Source of the DNA: Legionellales bacterium
GTDB taxonomy: Bacteria; Pseudomonadota; Gammaproteobacteria; Comchoanobacterales; Comchoanobacteraceae
Direction: 5' to 3'
Length of the DNA stretch: 48,490 nt
NCBI GenBank assembly: GCA_002722995.1
Contig: PBNF01000026.1
Coordinates: 1 to 48,490 of the forward strand
The notes beneath the pieces are model-generated. The model made no database searches and was not told the DNA's origin. It worked only from the letters and a program-made list of their open reading frames with translations. The position numbers were made by a program, and so were the translations under genes. Of this stretch, positions 38,500 to 46,649 are shown piece after piece (the stretch's first letter is position 1; each line of letters starts with the position of its first letter).

Positions 38500-39176
38500 T
38501 CAGTGAGCTCCCCTGAATGGACCCGCCCTTGCGAAAGCGTTAACGTTCGCTGAGCATAGCCGGCTACCTCTGAATCATGGGTGATCATGATAATACTTAA
38601 TCCCTCTTGCTCATGTAACATTTTAAATAAGGCCATAATGTCTTGACTATGATGCCAATCAAGTGCCCCTGTAGGTTCATCAGCTAAAATCAAACGAGGA
38701 CGACACGCTAAGGCCCTACAAATGGCGACACGTTGCTGCTACCCACCCGATAACTGAGCCGGCTTTCGTGTGATCAATGACGCCAACCCTAAGCGATCAA
38801 TTAACCCTCGACAATATGCATACGCATCGGAAACATCACCTGAAGCATACTGTAGCGGTAACACAATATTCTCAAAAATGGTTAATCGCGGTAACAAACA
38901 AAATTGTTGAAAGACAAATCCAATGTTCTGATTTCTGAGTGCAGCCAACTGTTCAGAAGAATGCCCCAGCATCGACTGCCCCTCTAACTCATATGTGCCT
39001 GATGTAGGCTGATCTAATAAACCAAGAATGTTGAGCAATGTTGTTTTACCTGACCCTGAACGCCCCATCAACGCCACAAACTCACCCTGATGGATGTCAA
39101 GATTAACCGAATTTAGAACAGGGACAGAGTGCTCTTGCGTCTGATAGTGCTTGCATAGCTCACGACATTTAATCAC
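38496..39176 (-). pseudogene. MacB/LolD-type ABC ATPase, interrupted by in-frame TAG in the signature motif
   Basis: The frame from GTG 39176 encodes KCRELCKHYQTQ, Walker A GRSGSGKTTLLN and the Q-loop FVFQQF, and reaches AQLSGG. Then a TAG codon (38741-38739) replaces the first Gln of the LSGGQQQRVAI signature. The same frame continues without break as [10 protein letters not shown], Walker [13 protein letters not shown] and the His-switch MITHDS to the TGA at 38496. Total would be about 226 codons, full LolD/MacB length. One C-to-T change (CAG to TAG) explains it. It could be a recent nonsense mutation, a suppressed codon or a sequence error; with the stop active, neither half is functional. 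GTG 39194 is an alternative start. Confidence 0.8.
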
Positions 39177-40314
39177 TGACCCAAACCTTATCACCTGCTT
39201 TCAAACCTTCACGGACTTCAACATACTCAAGATCAGCATACCCTAATTGAACAGGCACCCTGATGGCTTTTAAAGCTCCTTTTCGCTTTACAAACAGCTG
39301 GCCCTTGTGTGTATGAATTGCATTCATAGGAATCCGTAACTGTTGCTGTGAAGGGAGTAAGATCTTAGCCCGAACAGAAATCCCTAGTATATTTGAAGAT
39401 TTCAAAGCTTTGGGCAATGGATTTACTTTGACAATCACGGGGAACAGCAATGATCCTTGATGTCCTGATTCAGGGGTTACCGCATCAAATCGCCTCACCG
39501 CTTCAACCTGTCCTGTTAAATGAACATGATCCCCAAGTATCTCACTATGCAGTTGAACGGCTTGTCCTACTTTCAAGAGACTCAAAGAACTATAATCTAC
39601 CAATAATTTAGCCTGCAAAGCATCTGTTTCAATCACAGCACCCAAACTTTGACCTTTCTCAACCTTTTTTCCCACATAAGCGGCTGACACATCACTTCCC
39701 GCTTCTGATTTCAGAAATAAGGGAGACATCCATCGACCGGACACGGGTAAATGAACATTCACAGTCATCTGTCGTAATAATTGATCAGCGGTTTGAGGCC
39801 ACTCATGTAAAGTCATCTGCTCAATGGCCGAATAATCGACCCCAATCAGTCTAGATTTCTCCTTAAGGGTATAAGCTGCACGTAAAAATGCAATCCTCGC
39901 CGCATCAGATTCATACTGATCATTTTCTAAATCATTCTTAGAAATCACACCCGCTTTAAACAGTGATTGCTCACCTTCAAATTTAAGATGTGTGCGCCGC
40001 TGTTTCTCTTTTTTATCTAAAAAATCAACCACCGCATTAATATAATTTTCATTAATGCTCGGGTCAGAAATCTGAATAACAGGTTGAGTATCTTTAACCC
40101 ATGAGCCATAAGGGACGAGCAATTTTGATACATGACCTTCGATTGGACTTGAAATCAGGCGATAAACCTTAGGAACAATTACGCCAGAATAGGTGCGGGT
40201 CGGTTGATAAGTGTCCAATGTTGCAGTCACCCAATGCCCTGAATCATGCTTTGATTCACACGCAACTAAAATAAACATCCCTAAGATTAAACCAACACAT
40301 GGCCATCTTTTCAT
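39169..40314 (-). CDS. MacA/HlyD-type periplasmic adaptor lipoprotein
   Basis: The product has 381 residues with a lipobox (ILVAC, Cys near 19). A biotinyl-like beta domain (PIEGHVSKLLVPYGSWVKDTQPV) is followed by a helical hairpin (about 90-150), a second lipoyl half, a beta-barrel domain and a membrane-proximal domain ending AGDKVWVSD. Such adaptors link an inner-membrane ABC pump to TolC. ATGA overlap with the TolC-like gene upstream and overlap with the ATPase downstream define an operon. The substrate cannot be read from sequence. Confidence 0.88.
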   Translation of the reverse strand: MKRWPCVGLILGMFILVACESKHDSGHWVTATLDTYQPTRTYSGVIVPKVYRLISSPIEGHVSKLLVPYGSWVKDTQPVIQISDPSINENYINAVVDFLDKKEKQRRTHLKFEGEQSLFKAGVISKNDLENDQYESDAARIAFLRAAYTLKEKSRLIGVDYSAIEQMTLHEWPQTADQLLRQMTVNVHLPVSGRWMSPLFLKSEAGSDVSAAYVGKKVEKGQSLGAVIETDALQAKLLVDYSSLSLLKVGQAVQLHSEILGDHVHLTGQVEAVRRFDAVTPESGHQGSLLFPVIVKVNPLPKALKSSNILGISVRAKILLPSQQQLRIPMNAIHTHKGQLFVKRKGALKAIRVPVQLGYADLEYVEVREGLKAGDKVWVSD

Positions 40315-41666
40315 GTGAGCCTCGCTTCAAAATGATTTAAATGAATCTTCCATAAAGATAATGTTGTTCCTAACTGTTGATGAAATGATATGAGTGTGTT
40401 GAGGTATCCAATTTTTAATGCACTTAATTGTAATTGGGCCTCTACCCATTTTTCTTGTTGAGCAATGACTTCATAGGTTGAATTAATACCTGCCAACCTT
40501 GCACGTTGGGCCAGCTGATAATCTTTATAAGTCAATTTAACTGTTTGCTGTGCCAATCGAATTTGTTCAAGCTGTGATCGACAATGATCCCAATTAATTT
40601 TCACGTCTGAAATTAATTGCCGCCGCGCTTGCTCTAATTGTAATTGTGCTTGTCGATACGCAACACGTGCAGATACTAACTGTTGCTGCCGAGTCAGATC
40701 ATGTATTGGAATCGATAATTTTAAGTCAGTTTGCCAATGATGTTTGGCAGACCATTGCCCCTCTGCATCTAACTGCCATCGCTGTGCATCTTCTGCACTT
40801 AAAATGCCTCGTGCCAATGAATGCATTGACAACTGGTGCTTCAAATAGCCTACATTATGCGCTAAAGCCTGCCGAATACTCTCATCCAATGTGGGTAATT
40901 TCAAATGTTTGAGCTTATTGAGATCATGCACAATATGAATCGAGGCATCTGGCGATAAACCCAATGCCACTTTCAAATTATGTTGTGCCGTTTGAATGGT
41001 ATTCAATTGTGCTCGATACTCTAATTGCCCCTGTAGTAAAGCCGTTTTTTGCTGCAATAAGTTTGCACGTGCCATTTGGCCAATTTTAACTTTAATCGAA
41101 TAAGCCTTGAGTATCGCACGTGTTTGATCCAGTGACAACTGACGAACTTTTAAATCTTGCTCTGCTTGAATCAAAGCCCAATATGACGTTAAAGCTCGGT
41201 TAATAACACTCATTAATGTATCACTTAAACTCAAGCGCCCTAAGGTCATTTGATCTTGAGCATTGTCTAATTGAATGCGATTGACGGCCCCTAACCCCCT
41301 CAACATCGGCTGTGATACGACTAAATTCGTATCATCTCCATCCTTTTGAAGGGTTTTTGAAACACTGACGCGCGTTCCCCAAGGGGCCTTCACACTGACT
41401 GAAGCTGTTCCAGATTGTGCTGGCTTCACACCCGTTGCCCACTGACTGACACCTGACAATTGATACTGAGGCATGAATGCGTTGTTTGCAATGGCTAAAG
41501 TAAAGCGATCCAACACACGATCTAATTGAGCATGTTGCACATTAGGATGTAACCGTACTGCCAATAACACCGCATCAGTTGCTGATAAAGCTTTGATATG
41601 AGGCACCGCCGCGCTGATAGGCAATCCTAACATCATAACCAATAGAGCAAGCACAAATCTGGCCAT
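40311..41666 (-). CDS. TolC-family outer-membrane efflux protein
   Basis: The product has 451 residues with a signal peptide (cleavage after ISA near 19). Two repeats of the TolC type are visible as long coiled-coil helices: about 30-235 (SATDAVLLAVRLHPNVQHAQLD) and 250-440 (DESIRQALAHNVGYLKHQ...ARVAYRQAQLQLEQARRQL). It would form the trimeric outer-membrane tunnel of the tripartite pump. It starts 3 nt after the ubiB stop, so it joins the ubi operon to the efflux operon. Confidence 0.88.
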   Translation of the reverse strand: MARFVLALLVMMLGLPISAAVPHIKALSATDAVLLAVRLHPNVQHAQLDRVLDRFTLAIANNAFMPQYQLSGVSQWATGVKPAQSGTASVSVKAPWGTRVSVSKTLQKDGDDTNLVVSQPMLRGLGAVNRIQLDNAQDQMTLGRLSLSDTLMSVINRALTSYWALIQAEQDLKVRQLSLDQTRAILKAYSIKVKIGQMARANLLQQKTALLQGQLEYRAQLNTIQTAQHNLKVALGLSPDASIHIVHDLNKLKHLKLPTLDESIRQALAHNVGYLKHQLSMHSLARGILSAEDAQRWQLDAEGQWSAKHHWQTDLKLSIPIHDLTRQQQLVSARVAYRQAQLQLEQARRQLISDVKINWDHCRSQLEQIRLAQQTVKLTYKDYQLAQRARLAGINSTYEVIAQQEKWVEAQLQLSALKIGYLNTLISFHQQLGTTLSLWKIHLNHFEARLT

Positions 41667-41669
41667 AGG

Positions 41670-43244
41670 CTATACCGGCACCTTTAAAATCCAGCCCATT
41701 TGAAATAGCCCTTGTCCCAATATGCCTCCAATCATTAAGTATATCATCACTTTAATCAGCTGTTTGAAATTACGTTGAGGTTTTAAAGATTCAATGGAGT
41801 GAGACGGGGAAGATTGAAGGGTATGTTGACGTGCATATCTTAAGATATGATGAATCATATTAGGCCAATCTGGGATTTGCTCTAACCACAATGGTGCCTG
41901 TGATGTGATTTTTGAAACTGAAGCACGCACTCCCATTTGGGAACTCACCCAACGCTCTAAGTAAGGTTGAGCGGTTTCCCATAAATTTAACTGGGGATAT
42001 AACATTCCCCCTAAAGATTCAACATTCATCAAAGTTTTTTGCAATAAAATCAATTGCGGCTGAATTCTAAACTCAAAGCGCCTGACGGTTTTAAATAAAG
42101 CAATCAATAAACGTCCAAATGATATTTCTTCAAGTGGTAAGGAAAAAATAGGCTCTGAAACTGCACGAATTGCAGATTCAAATTGATCAATGCGTGTACC
42201 AGGCGCAACCCATCCAGATTCTAAATGAAGCTGAGCTACTCGACGATAATCTCGATTAAAGAACGCCAATAGATTTTCTGCCACATACCGTTTATCCTCA
42301 TCACTCAATGCACCCATGATTCCAAAATCAACACAAATATAACCAGGATTTTCTGGATCTTGCGCATTTACAAACACATTACCTCCATGCATATCTGCAT
42401 GAAAAAATCCGGCTTCAAATACTTGCTTAAAAAATAAATCCAATCCAAGTTCAGCCAACTTTTTCATATTGACTCCCTGTGCATGTAACGTTGAAAGGTC
42501 GGTCACGCGCACCCCTTGAATACATTCCATCACTAAAACCTCTGATCCACTATAGTGCCAATAAATTTTTGGCACCTTCAAAGGATATTCATCTGGAAAT
42601 AGGCGTTTAAAACACGAAGCATTGGCCGCCTCACATGATAAATTTAACTCGTCATGTAAACTGCTTTCAATTTCACCCACCACTTCGACTAACTTTAAAT
42701 CTTCACTACGATCTAAGCATTTGGACACGATTCGTGCACCCAAGTACATCAACTGAATATCAGCAATCACTGCAGCTCGAATACCAGGCCTTAATATTTT
42801 AACCGCCACAGATTCACCTGTATGCAATCGCCCATAATGTACTTGTGCAATTGATGCAGACGCCAAAGGTTGCTCATCAAACTGCTGAAACACATCTGAA
42901 ATTGGCTGCCCTAAGGATCGCTCAACTTGCTCCATCGCCACACCTGAATGATACGGTGCAACTTGATCCTGTAACCGTGACAAGGCTTGTACAATATCTT
43001 GCGGTAAAATGTCTTGCCGCATTGATAGTAACTGAGCGAATTTAACAAAAATAGGCCCCATGGCTTCTAACGCTGCAGCCAACTGATGTCCTCGCCCTTG
43101 AGCACAACACTGCTTTATTCGGTTTGAAAAGATGATCGGCATACACCAAAAAGAAGGCGCTAACCATCGAGGCATTATCAATTGATCAAGACGATAACAT
43201 AATGCGACCTTGATGAAACGAATCGCTCTAATATATTGAATCAT
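41670..43244 (-). CDS. ubiB: UbiB, atypical kinase-like protein of ubiquinone synthesis
   Basis: The product has 524 residues from ATG 43244, which overlaps the ubiJ stop (TAATG); a longer upstream frame lies inside ubiJ. ADCK/UbiB features: the N-terminal helix with LEAMGPIFVKFAQLLSMRQDILP, the Ala-rich loop ASASIAQVHYG, VAVKILRPG, HADMHGGNVFV (catalytic-like HxDxxxxN) and CVDFGIMG. Two membrane helices end the protein. The first motif reads KFAQ where nearly all relatives have KxGQ. UbiB supports ubiquinone synthesis at the inner membrane. Confidence 0.95.
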   Translation of the reverse strand: MIQYIRAIRFIKVALCYRLDQLIMPRWLAPSFWCMPIIFSNRIKQCCAQGRGHQLAAALEAMGPIFVKFAQLLSMRQDILPQDIVQALSRLQDQVAPYHSGVAMEQVERSLGQPISDVFQQFDEQPLASASIAQVHYGRLHTGESVAVKILRPGIRAAVIADIQLMYLGARIVSKCLDRSEDLKLVEVVGEIESSLHDELNLSCEAANASCFKRLFPDEYPLKVPKIYWHYSGSEVLVMECIQGVRVTDLSTLHAQGVNMKKLAELGLDLFFKQVFEAGFFHADMHGGNVFVNAQDPENPGYICVDFGIMGALSDEDKRYVAENLLAFFNRDYRRVAQLHLESGWVAPGTRIDQFESAIRAVSEPIFSLPLEEISFGRLLIALFKTVRRFEFRIQPQLILLQKTLMNVESLGGMLYPQLNLWETAQPYLERWVSSQMGVRASVSKITSQAPLWLEQIPDWPNMIHHILRYARQHTLQSSPSHSIESLKPQRNFKQLIKVMIYLMIGGILGQGLFQMGWILKVPV

Positions 43245-43864
43245 TAAGTACTGTCCTGTGTTGTTAGATAGCGCTGAACACGCTGCTCTAATCTTAAAGC
43301 ATCGCTGCGAAGCACGTCCACAGCATCTAAAAATGAATTTAATGTCTGAGCTGTAACACAAGGTGTGATTTCATCTTTTAAGAACACTCGGGTATTCAAC
43401 TGGCAATCTCTTAATCGGTTTTGAATACCCTGATGAAGGGTGTGCATCAATCCTGTTAATCCCACTGCAGGGCCTTCACCCAAGTAATGGGCCAACCATG
43501 CCGCCCAATCAATGTCTAACTGTGTTAACCACTGATTCACGGCCTCACCAAATCGCAAGTCTCCCTCTATTTGAATTGACTGTGGCCATGCCTCAGGTGG
43601 TGCATAACCGGCCAATGGACTCAACCCTAACAGCGCCATCAAGCGCCCACGAATTGTTGCATCAATCACTAACTCTGGATCAGGATTAAGCTCACAGACC
43701 ACTCGATCGCCCTCAAACATTAAAACCCCTTGAATATTAAACTCTTCAAGATGAATACGTAAAGCACGCCCACTCAAATGAGTTTTGATATACACAACAC
43801 TTTCAGGGTCTGTTGCTAATATTCGGTTCAGCTCATCTGTCAATCGAGTGAATAAGCGATTCAT
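43244..43864 (-). CDS. ubiJ: UbiJ, ubiquinone-synthesis accessory (SCP2 domain)
   Basis: The product has 206 residues. An SCP2-like lipid-binding domain spans about 20-120 (IHLEEFNIQGVLMFEGDRVVCELNPDPELVIDATIRGRLMALLGL), then a region with the pattern IQIEGDLRFGEAVNQWLTQLDIDW typical of UbiJ, and a C-terminal coiled coil. With UbiK it scaffolds the soluble ubiquinone-synthesis complex. It overlaps ubiE and ubiB by one base each (TAATG), so the three are translationally coupled. Confidence 0.92.
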   Translation of the reverse strand: MNRLFTRLTDELNRILATDPESVVYIKTHLSGRALRIHLEEFNIQGVLMFEGDRVVCELNPDPELVIDATIRGRLMALLGLSPLAGYAPPEAWPQSIQIEGDLRFGEAVNQWLTQLDIDWAAWLAHYLGEGPAVGLTGLMHTLHQGIQNRLRDCQLNTRVFLKDEITPCVTAQTLNSFLDAVDVLRSDALRLEQRVQRYLTTQDST

Positions 43865-44619
43865 TAGAATTTTACTCCTTCATGAATACTGACAATGCCT
43901 CCACTCATGGAGTGAATATGGCACACATCAAATCCAGCTGACAGTACACGTTTTTTTAAGACTTCACGTCGAGGATGTCGACGAATAGATTCTACTAAAT
44001 ATTGGTAACTCTCAGGATCTTCAACACACCATTGGGCCAATCGTGGAACCCATTGAAATGAGTAAAAATCATAAAGTGATTGAATGAGAGGATGATCTGG
44101 TTGAGAAAACTCTAAAATAATCAATCGCCCCCCCGCTTTTAATACTCGATACGCTTCAGACAAGACCTTATCGTGATGTGTCATATTCCGCAGTCCAAAG
44201 CCCACACTGACACAATCAAATTGATGAGACTCAAATGGAAGGGCTTCAGCATCAACTTGTAAAGCAGTGACACCTCGAAATAATCCTTCATCTAGTAGCC
44301 GATCGGTTCCGACACGCAGCATATCTGCGTTGATATCGGTCATATATACATGACCAGATTCGCCCACAGCATTCATCCAGTGTTGTGTTAGATCTCCAGT
44401 ACCTGCGGCTAAATCTAAGACTTGATCGCCTTTCACGACACCGGCACACCGGACAGCCGCACGTTTCCAAACACGGTGCAAGCCCAATGACAATACGTCA
44501 TTCATGCGATCATAACTGGGCGCAACACGATCAAAAACTGCTTTAACACGCTGGTTTTTTTCACATTCTGGAATATCTTGAAACCCAAAATCAGTATAAC
44601 CTTTGTGCGAATTACCCAT
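43864..44619 (-). CDS. ubiE: UbiE, ubiquinone/menaquinone C-methyltransferase
   Basis: The product has 251 residues. It begins TDFGFQDIPECEKNQRV (UbiE family: THFGFQxV), then SYDRMNDVLSLGLHRVWKR, SAM motif I VLDLAAGTGDLT near 73, CVSVGFGLRNMTHH (motif II/III), and GGIVSIHEGVKF at the end. It methylates the quinone ring carbon. It is the first gene of the long minus-strand series leading to hslU. Confidence 0.97.
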   Translation of the reverse strand: MGNSHKGYTDFGFQDIPECEKNQRVKAVFDRVAPSYDRMNDVLSLGLHRVWKRAAVRCAGVVKGDQVLDLAAGTGDLTQHWMNAVGESGHVYMTDINADMLRVGTDRLLDEGLFRGVTALQVDAEALPFESHQFDCVSVGFGLRNMTHHDKVLSEAYRVLKAGGRLIILEFSQPDHPLIQSLYDFYSFQWVPRLAQWCVEDPESYQYLVESIRRHPRREVLKKRVLSAGFDVCHIHSMSGGIVSIHEGVKF

Positions 44620-44644
44620 ATCGAAACCTTATTGATTCATTTGT

Positions 44645-44650
44645 ATTCTA
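44645..44650 (-). promoter_or_regulatory. Possible -10 of the ubiE operon
   Basis: TAGAAT on the minus strand (44650-44645) lies about 25 nt before the ubiE ATG. No convincing -35 is found at 16-18 nt, so this is weak. Confidence 0.3.
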
Positions 44651-44718
44651 ACCGATAAAATTGATAAAAAACACCTTAAACCCCTGTATTTTAGACTCTG
44701 ATTTTAAAAAAAAATCTA

Positions 44719-44761
44719 TTTAAGCTTTCCTTAATATTAGAAACATATGATGACGTATGAT
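44719..44761 (+). promoter_or_regulatory. PmrA-type box and promoter of the PSAPPSY membrane protein
   Basis: TTTAAG (44719-44724), 5-nt spacer CTTTC, CTTAAT (44730-44735): two direct half-sites 11 bp apart, fitting the YTTAAK-N5-YTTAAK PmrA box. The second half continues as CTTAATATT, the element known for Legionella and Coxiella PmrA targets. TATGAT -10 candidates follow at 44746-44751 and 44756-44761. Confidence 0.6.
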
Positions 44762-44801
44762 TATTTTCGTCATTGAAACCATAATTAAAGAGGACAACAC
44801 C

Positions 44802-46496
44802 ATGGACTTTAAAATAAACATTCAGTCTTTTCGATCAACACTAGAGCAGTCTCGTCTCAACTGGACATTGTTATCCACTGTATCGGCTATTGCATTTTCT
44901 TCTAGTGCACTCTATTTCTTTGTGGGATCTCCTTTTATCAGCGCTCTTGTCAATGGACTGATTCAAACTCCTTTACTGACAAATATGTTCGCTTTAATAA
45001 ATCTCAATACAGCTCACATCCAGGTTATTCTTCCAGCGCTGTCACTGTCGGGTTTCGGAATCATTGCAGGTATTGCCTTGGTGACCAGTTTAACTGGGTT
45101 CTATTATGCGTTCAAACTTGACCAAGATATATTGAATCTTGATTCGGATCTTAGGAACTCCTTATTTTTCTCGGCTAACACGATCCATCTTGAAGGACAA
45201 CGAATCAAAGGCATTACGTCTCCTAGAGTACAATTAAGATTGCTTAAAACCTTGGCACGCCAAACATCAGGTCTGATTCAATTCAATCAGCCAGATCAAC
45301 GCCCCTCATTTTTACGATCTATTCATGATTTATTCATGTTCACTGAGGCTTTAACATGGGTCAAAGAGATGATACCTGCGCTTAAGGATAGCCTCAAAAA
45401 TCCGATTCAGTCAGGTCTAAAAGTCTTATTCGGGCTATTTGGAATGCTGATCATCGCTGTTTTAATTCCAACCTACCTCTTACTCCCTCATCTTAAAACA
45501 TTATGGACTTCATTTGACACCCCGTCTAATCACGTATTTAAGTGTATACTCAGCCTGACTGTAATGAGCAGTTTAATCTCACTGGCCGTGTATTCACCTT
45601 TGATCCTATCGATGGCGGGTTTATCGCTGCCCATGGGCTTAAGTGTACCCCTTCAATTGGCTTTGGGCACCCTAGGGGTGATGCTTGGAAAACACTTTAC
45701 TGACCGTCAACTATTGACTCCACGAAAATGGACCAACCCTGAAATAGTAGAGCTTGCTAATGAATATACTCATACTGGACAACCTCAAAAAAGTGACTTA
45801 AATCAAATTGAAGAAGCGCTTAATACACAATATAGCCAAACATTAAAAGGCCAAATGTGGCGCATCAGCACTTATGTGACAGCAGGTCTTGCAAGCTTAG
45901 CAACAGGCGCTTTGTGGATCAACATTGCCAGCATGCTGCATTGGTTTACACTCCCTGCTTCATTGCATATGCTTCAATTCCCCTTGCCGGTGATGCCTCC
46001 GGTATTGGCTGGTGTTATGGGATTGATGGCAATTGCGCTCACAGCAAGGATCATGTACGCCGCAACATCACAATACCACTATGCACAACAAGGGCAAGCG
46101 GCACCCTCTTATATAGGCGAAGGGCAAAATGCAAGACACGCTCCAATAGTTTATGCAACTCAACTAGATCAGATATATGGTGCAGCACACGCTTATACAG
46201 GCGCAGGGCAAGTTGCAGGACACGCTAAACAACAGGCTCTTCAACAACCTTCTGCACCACCAAGCTATGAAGTTGTCACGCATCAGGATAGATTGGATGC
46301 CATTAAACTCTGTCAGGACATTATAAACGGTCAACAATCTCTTACAGCTGAAACTACAGCACTCATTACTCAAATCTTAAGTACAAATTTTGAGGATGTT
46401 CAGGTCAATGGTGCTTTATTAGCGGATAAAAGACCTTCCCTTGCCTATATAGAGAACCTTGAGATGGAAGCTCTTGCAAGAGCAATGAGATCCTGA
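44802..46496 (+). CDS. Unrecognised multi-pass membrane protein with PSAPPSY late-domain motif; candidate Dot/Icm effector
   Basis: The product has 564 residues; ATG 44802 is preceded by AAAGAGGA, and the upstream in-frame ATG at 44757 lacks such a site. About seven membrane helices occupy residues 15-430 in pairs (about 18-50, 70-100, 215-240, 250-275, 285-310, 360-385, 398-425). The last ~135 residues are hydrophilic: a 28-residue-spaced repeat of Y-x-G-x-GQ-x-A-x-HA, then PSAPPSYE at residues 483-490, and an end (IENLEMEALARAMRS) with Glu at -9, -11 and -14 and a hydrophobic residue at -3. PSAP and PPxY are host ESCRT (Tsg101) and Nedd4 WW ligands. No signal peptide or known domain. With the PmrA-type box this suggests a secreted effector; this is inference. 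Confidence 0.75.
   Translation: MDFKINIQSFRSTLEQSRLNWTLLSTVSAIAFSSSALYFFVGSPFISALVNGLIQTPLLTNMFALINLNTAHIQVILPALSLSGFGIIAGIALVTSLTGFYYAFKLDQDILNLDSDLRNSLFFSANTIHLEGQRIKGITSPRVQLRLLKTLARQTSGLIQFNQPDQRPSFLRSIHDLFMFTEALTWVKEMIPALKDSLKNPIQSGLKVLFGLFGMLIIAVLIPTYLLLPHLKTLWTSFDTPSNHVFKCILSLTVMSSLISLAVYSPLILSMAGLSLPMGLSVPLQLALGTLGVMLGKHFTDRQLLTPRKWTNPEIVELANEYTHTGQPQKSDLNQIEEALNTQYSQTLKGQMWRISTYVTAGLASLATGALWINIASMLHWFTLPASLHMLQFPLPVMPPVLAGVMGLMAIALTARIMYAATSQYHYAQQGQAAPSYIGEGQNARHAPIVYATQLDQIYGAAHAYTGAGQVAGHAKQQALQQPSAPPSYEVVTHQDRLDAIKLCQDIINGQQSLTAETTALITQILSTNFEDVQVNGALLADKRPSLAYIENLEMEALARAMRS
46110..46226 (+). repeat. Direct 33-nt repeats in the PSAPPSY gene
   Basis: Positions 46110-46142 and 46194-46226 match at 28 of 33 bases, 84 nt apart and in frame, each encoding Y-x-G-x-GQ-x-A-x-HA. 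A weaker third copy (YAQQGQAA) lies just before, near 46080. Confidence 0.8.
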
Positions 46497-46519
46497 AGGG
46501 ACACCTCTGATGCGTTAAG

Positions 46520-46541
46520 GAGGCTTCACGCATGAAGCCTC
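46520..46541 (+). terminator. Hairpin after the PSAPPSY gene
   Basis: Perfect 9-bp stem GAGGCTTCA / TGAAGCCTC with loop CGCA, starting 24 nt after the stop codon. A pyrimidine-rich stretch follows but no long T run, so termination is likely but imperfect. Confidence 0.6.
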
Positions 46542-46649
46542 TCCTCTCATCCCTTAAAGGGTTGAGGGAGCCATCTGGGTCATCCTAACGATTTGAACTG
46601 GACATCTGAACATATCTTCTTCATGCTATTGATTTAAGTGCATGTTTTC

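Noticed and set aside
38496..38693. A separate 65-residue protein starting at TTG 38693
   Set aside because: It is the continuation of the ABC ATPase frame after the amber codon, with Walker B in register, and has no ribosome-binding site of its own.
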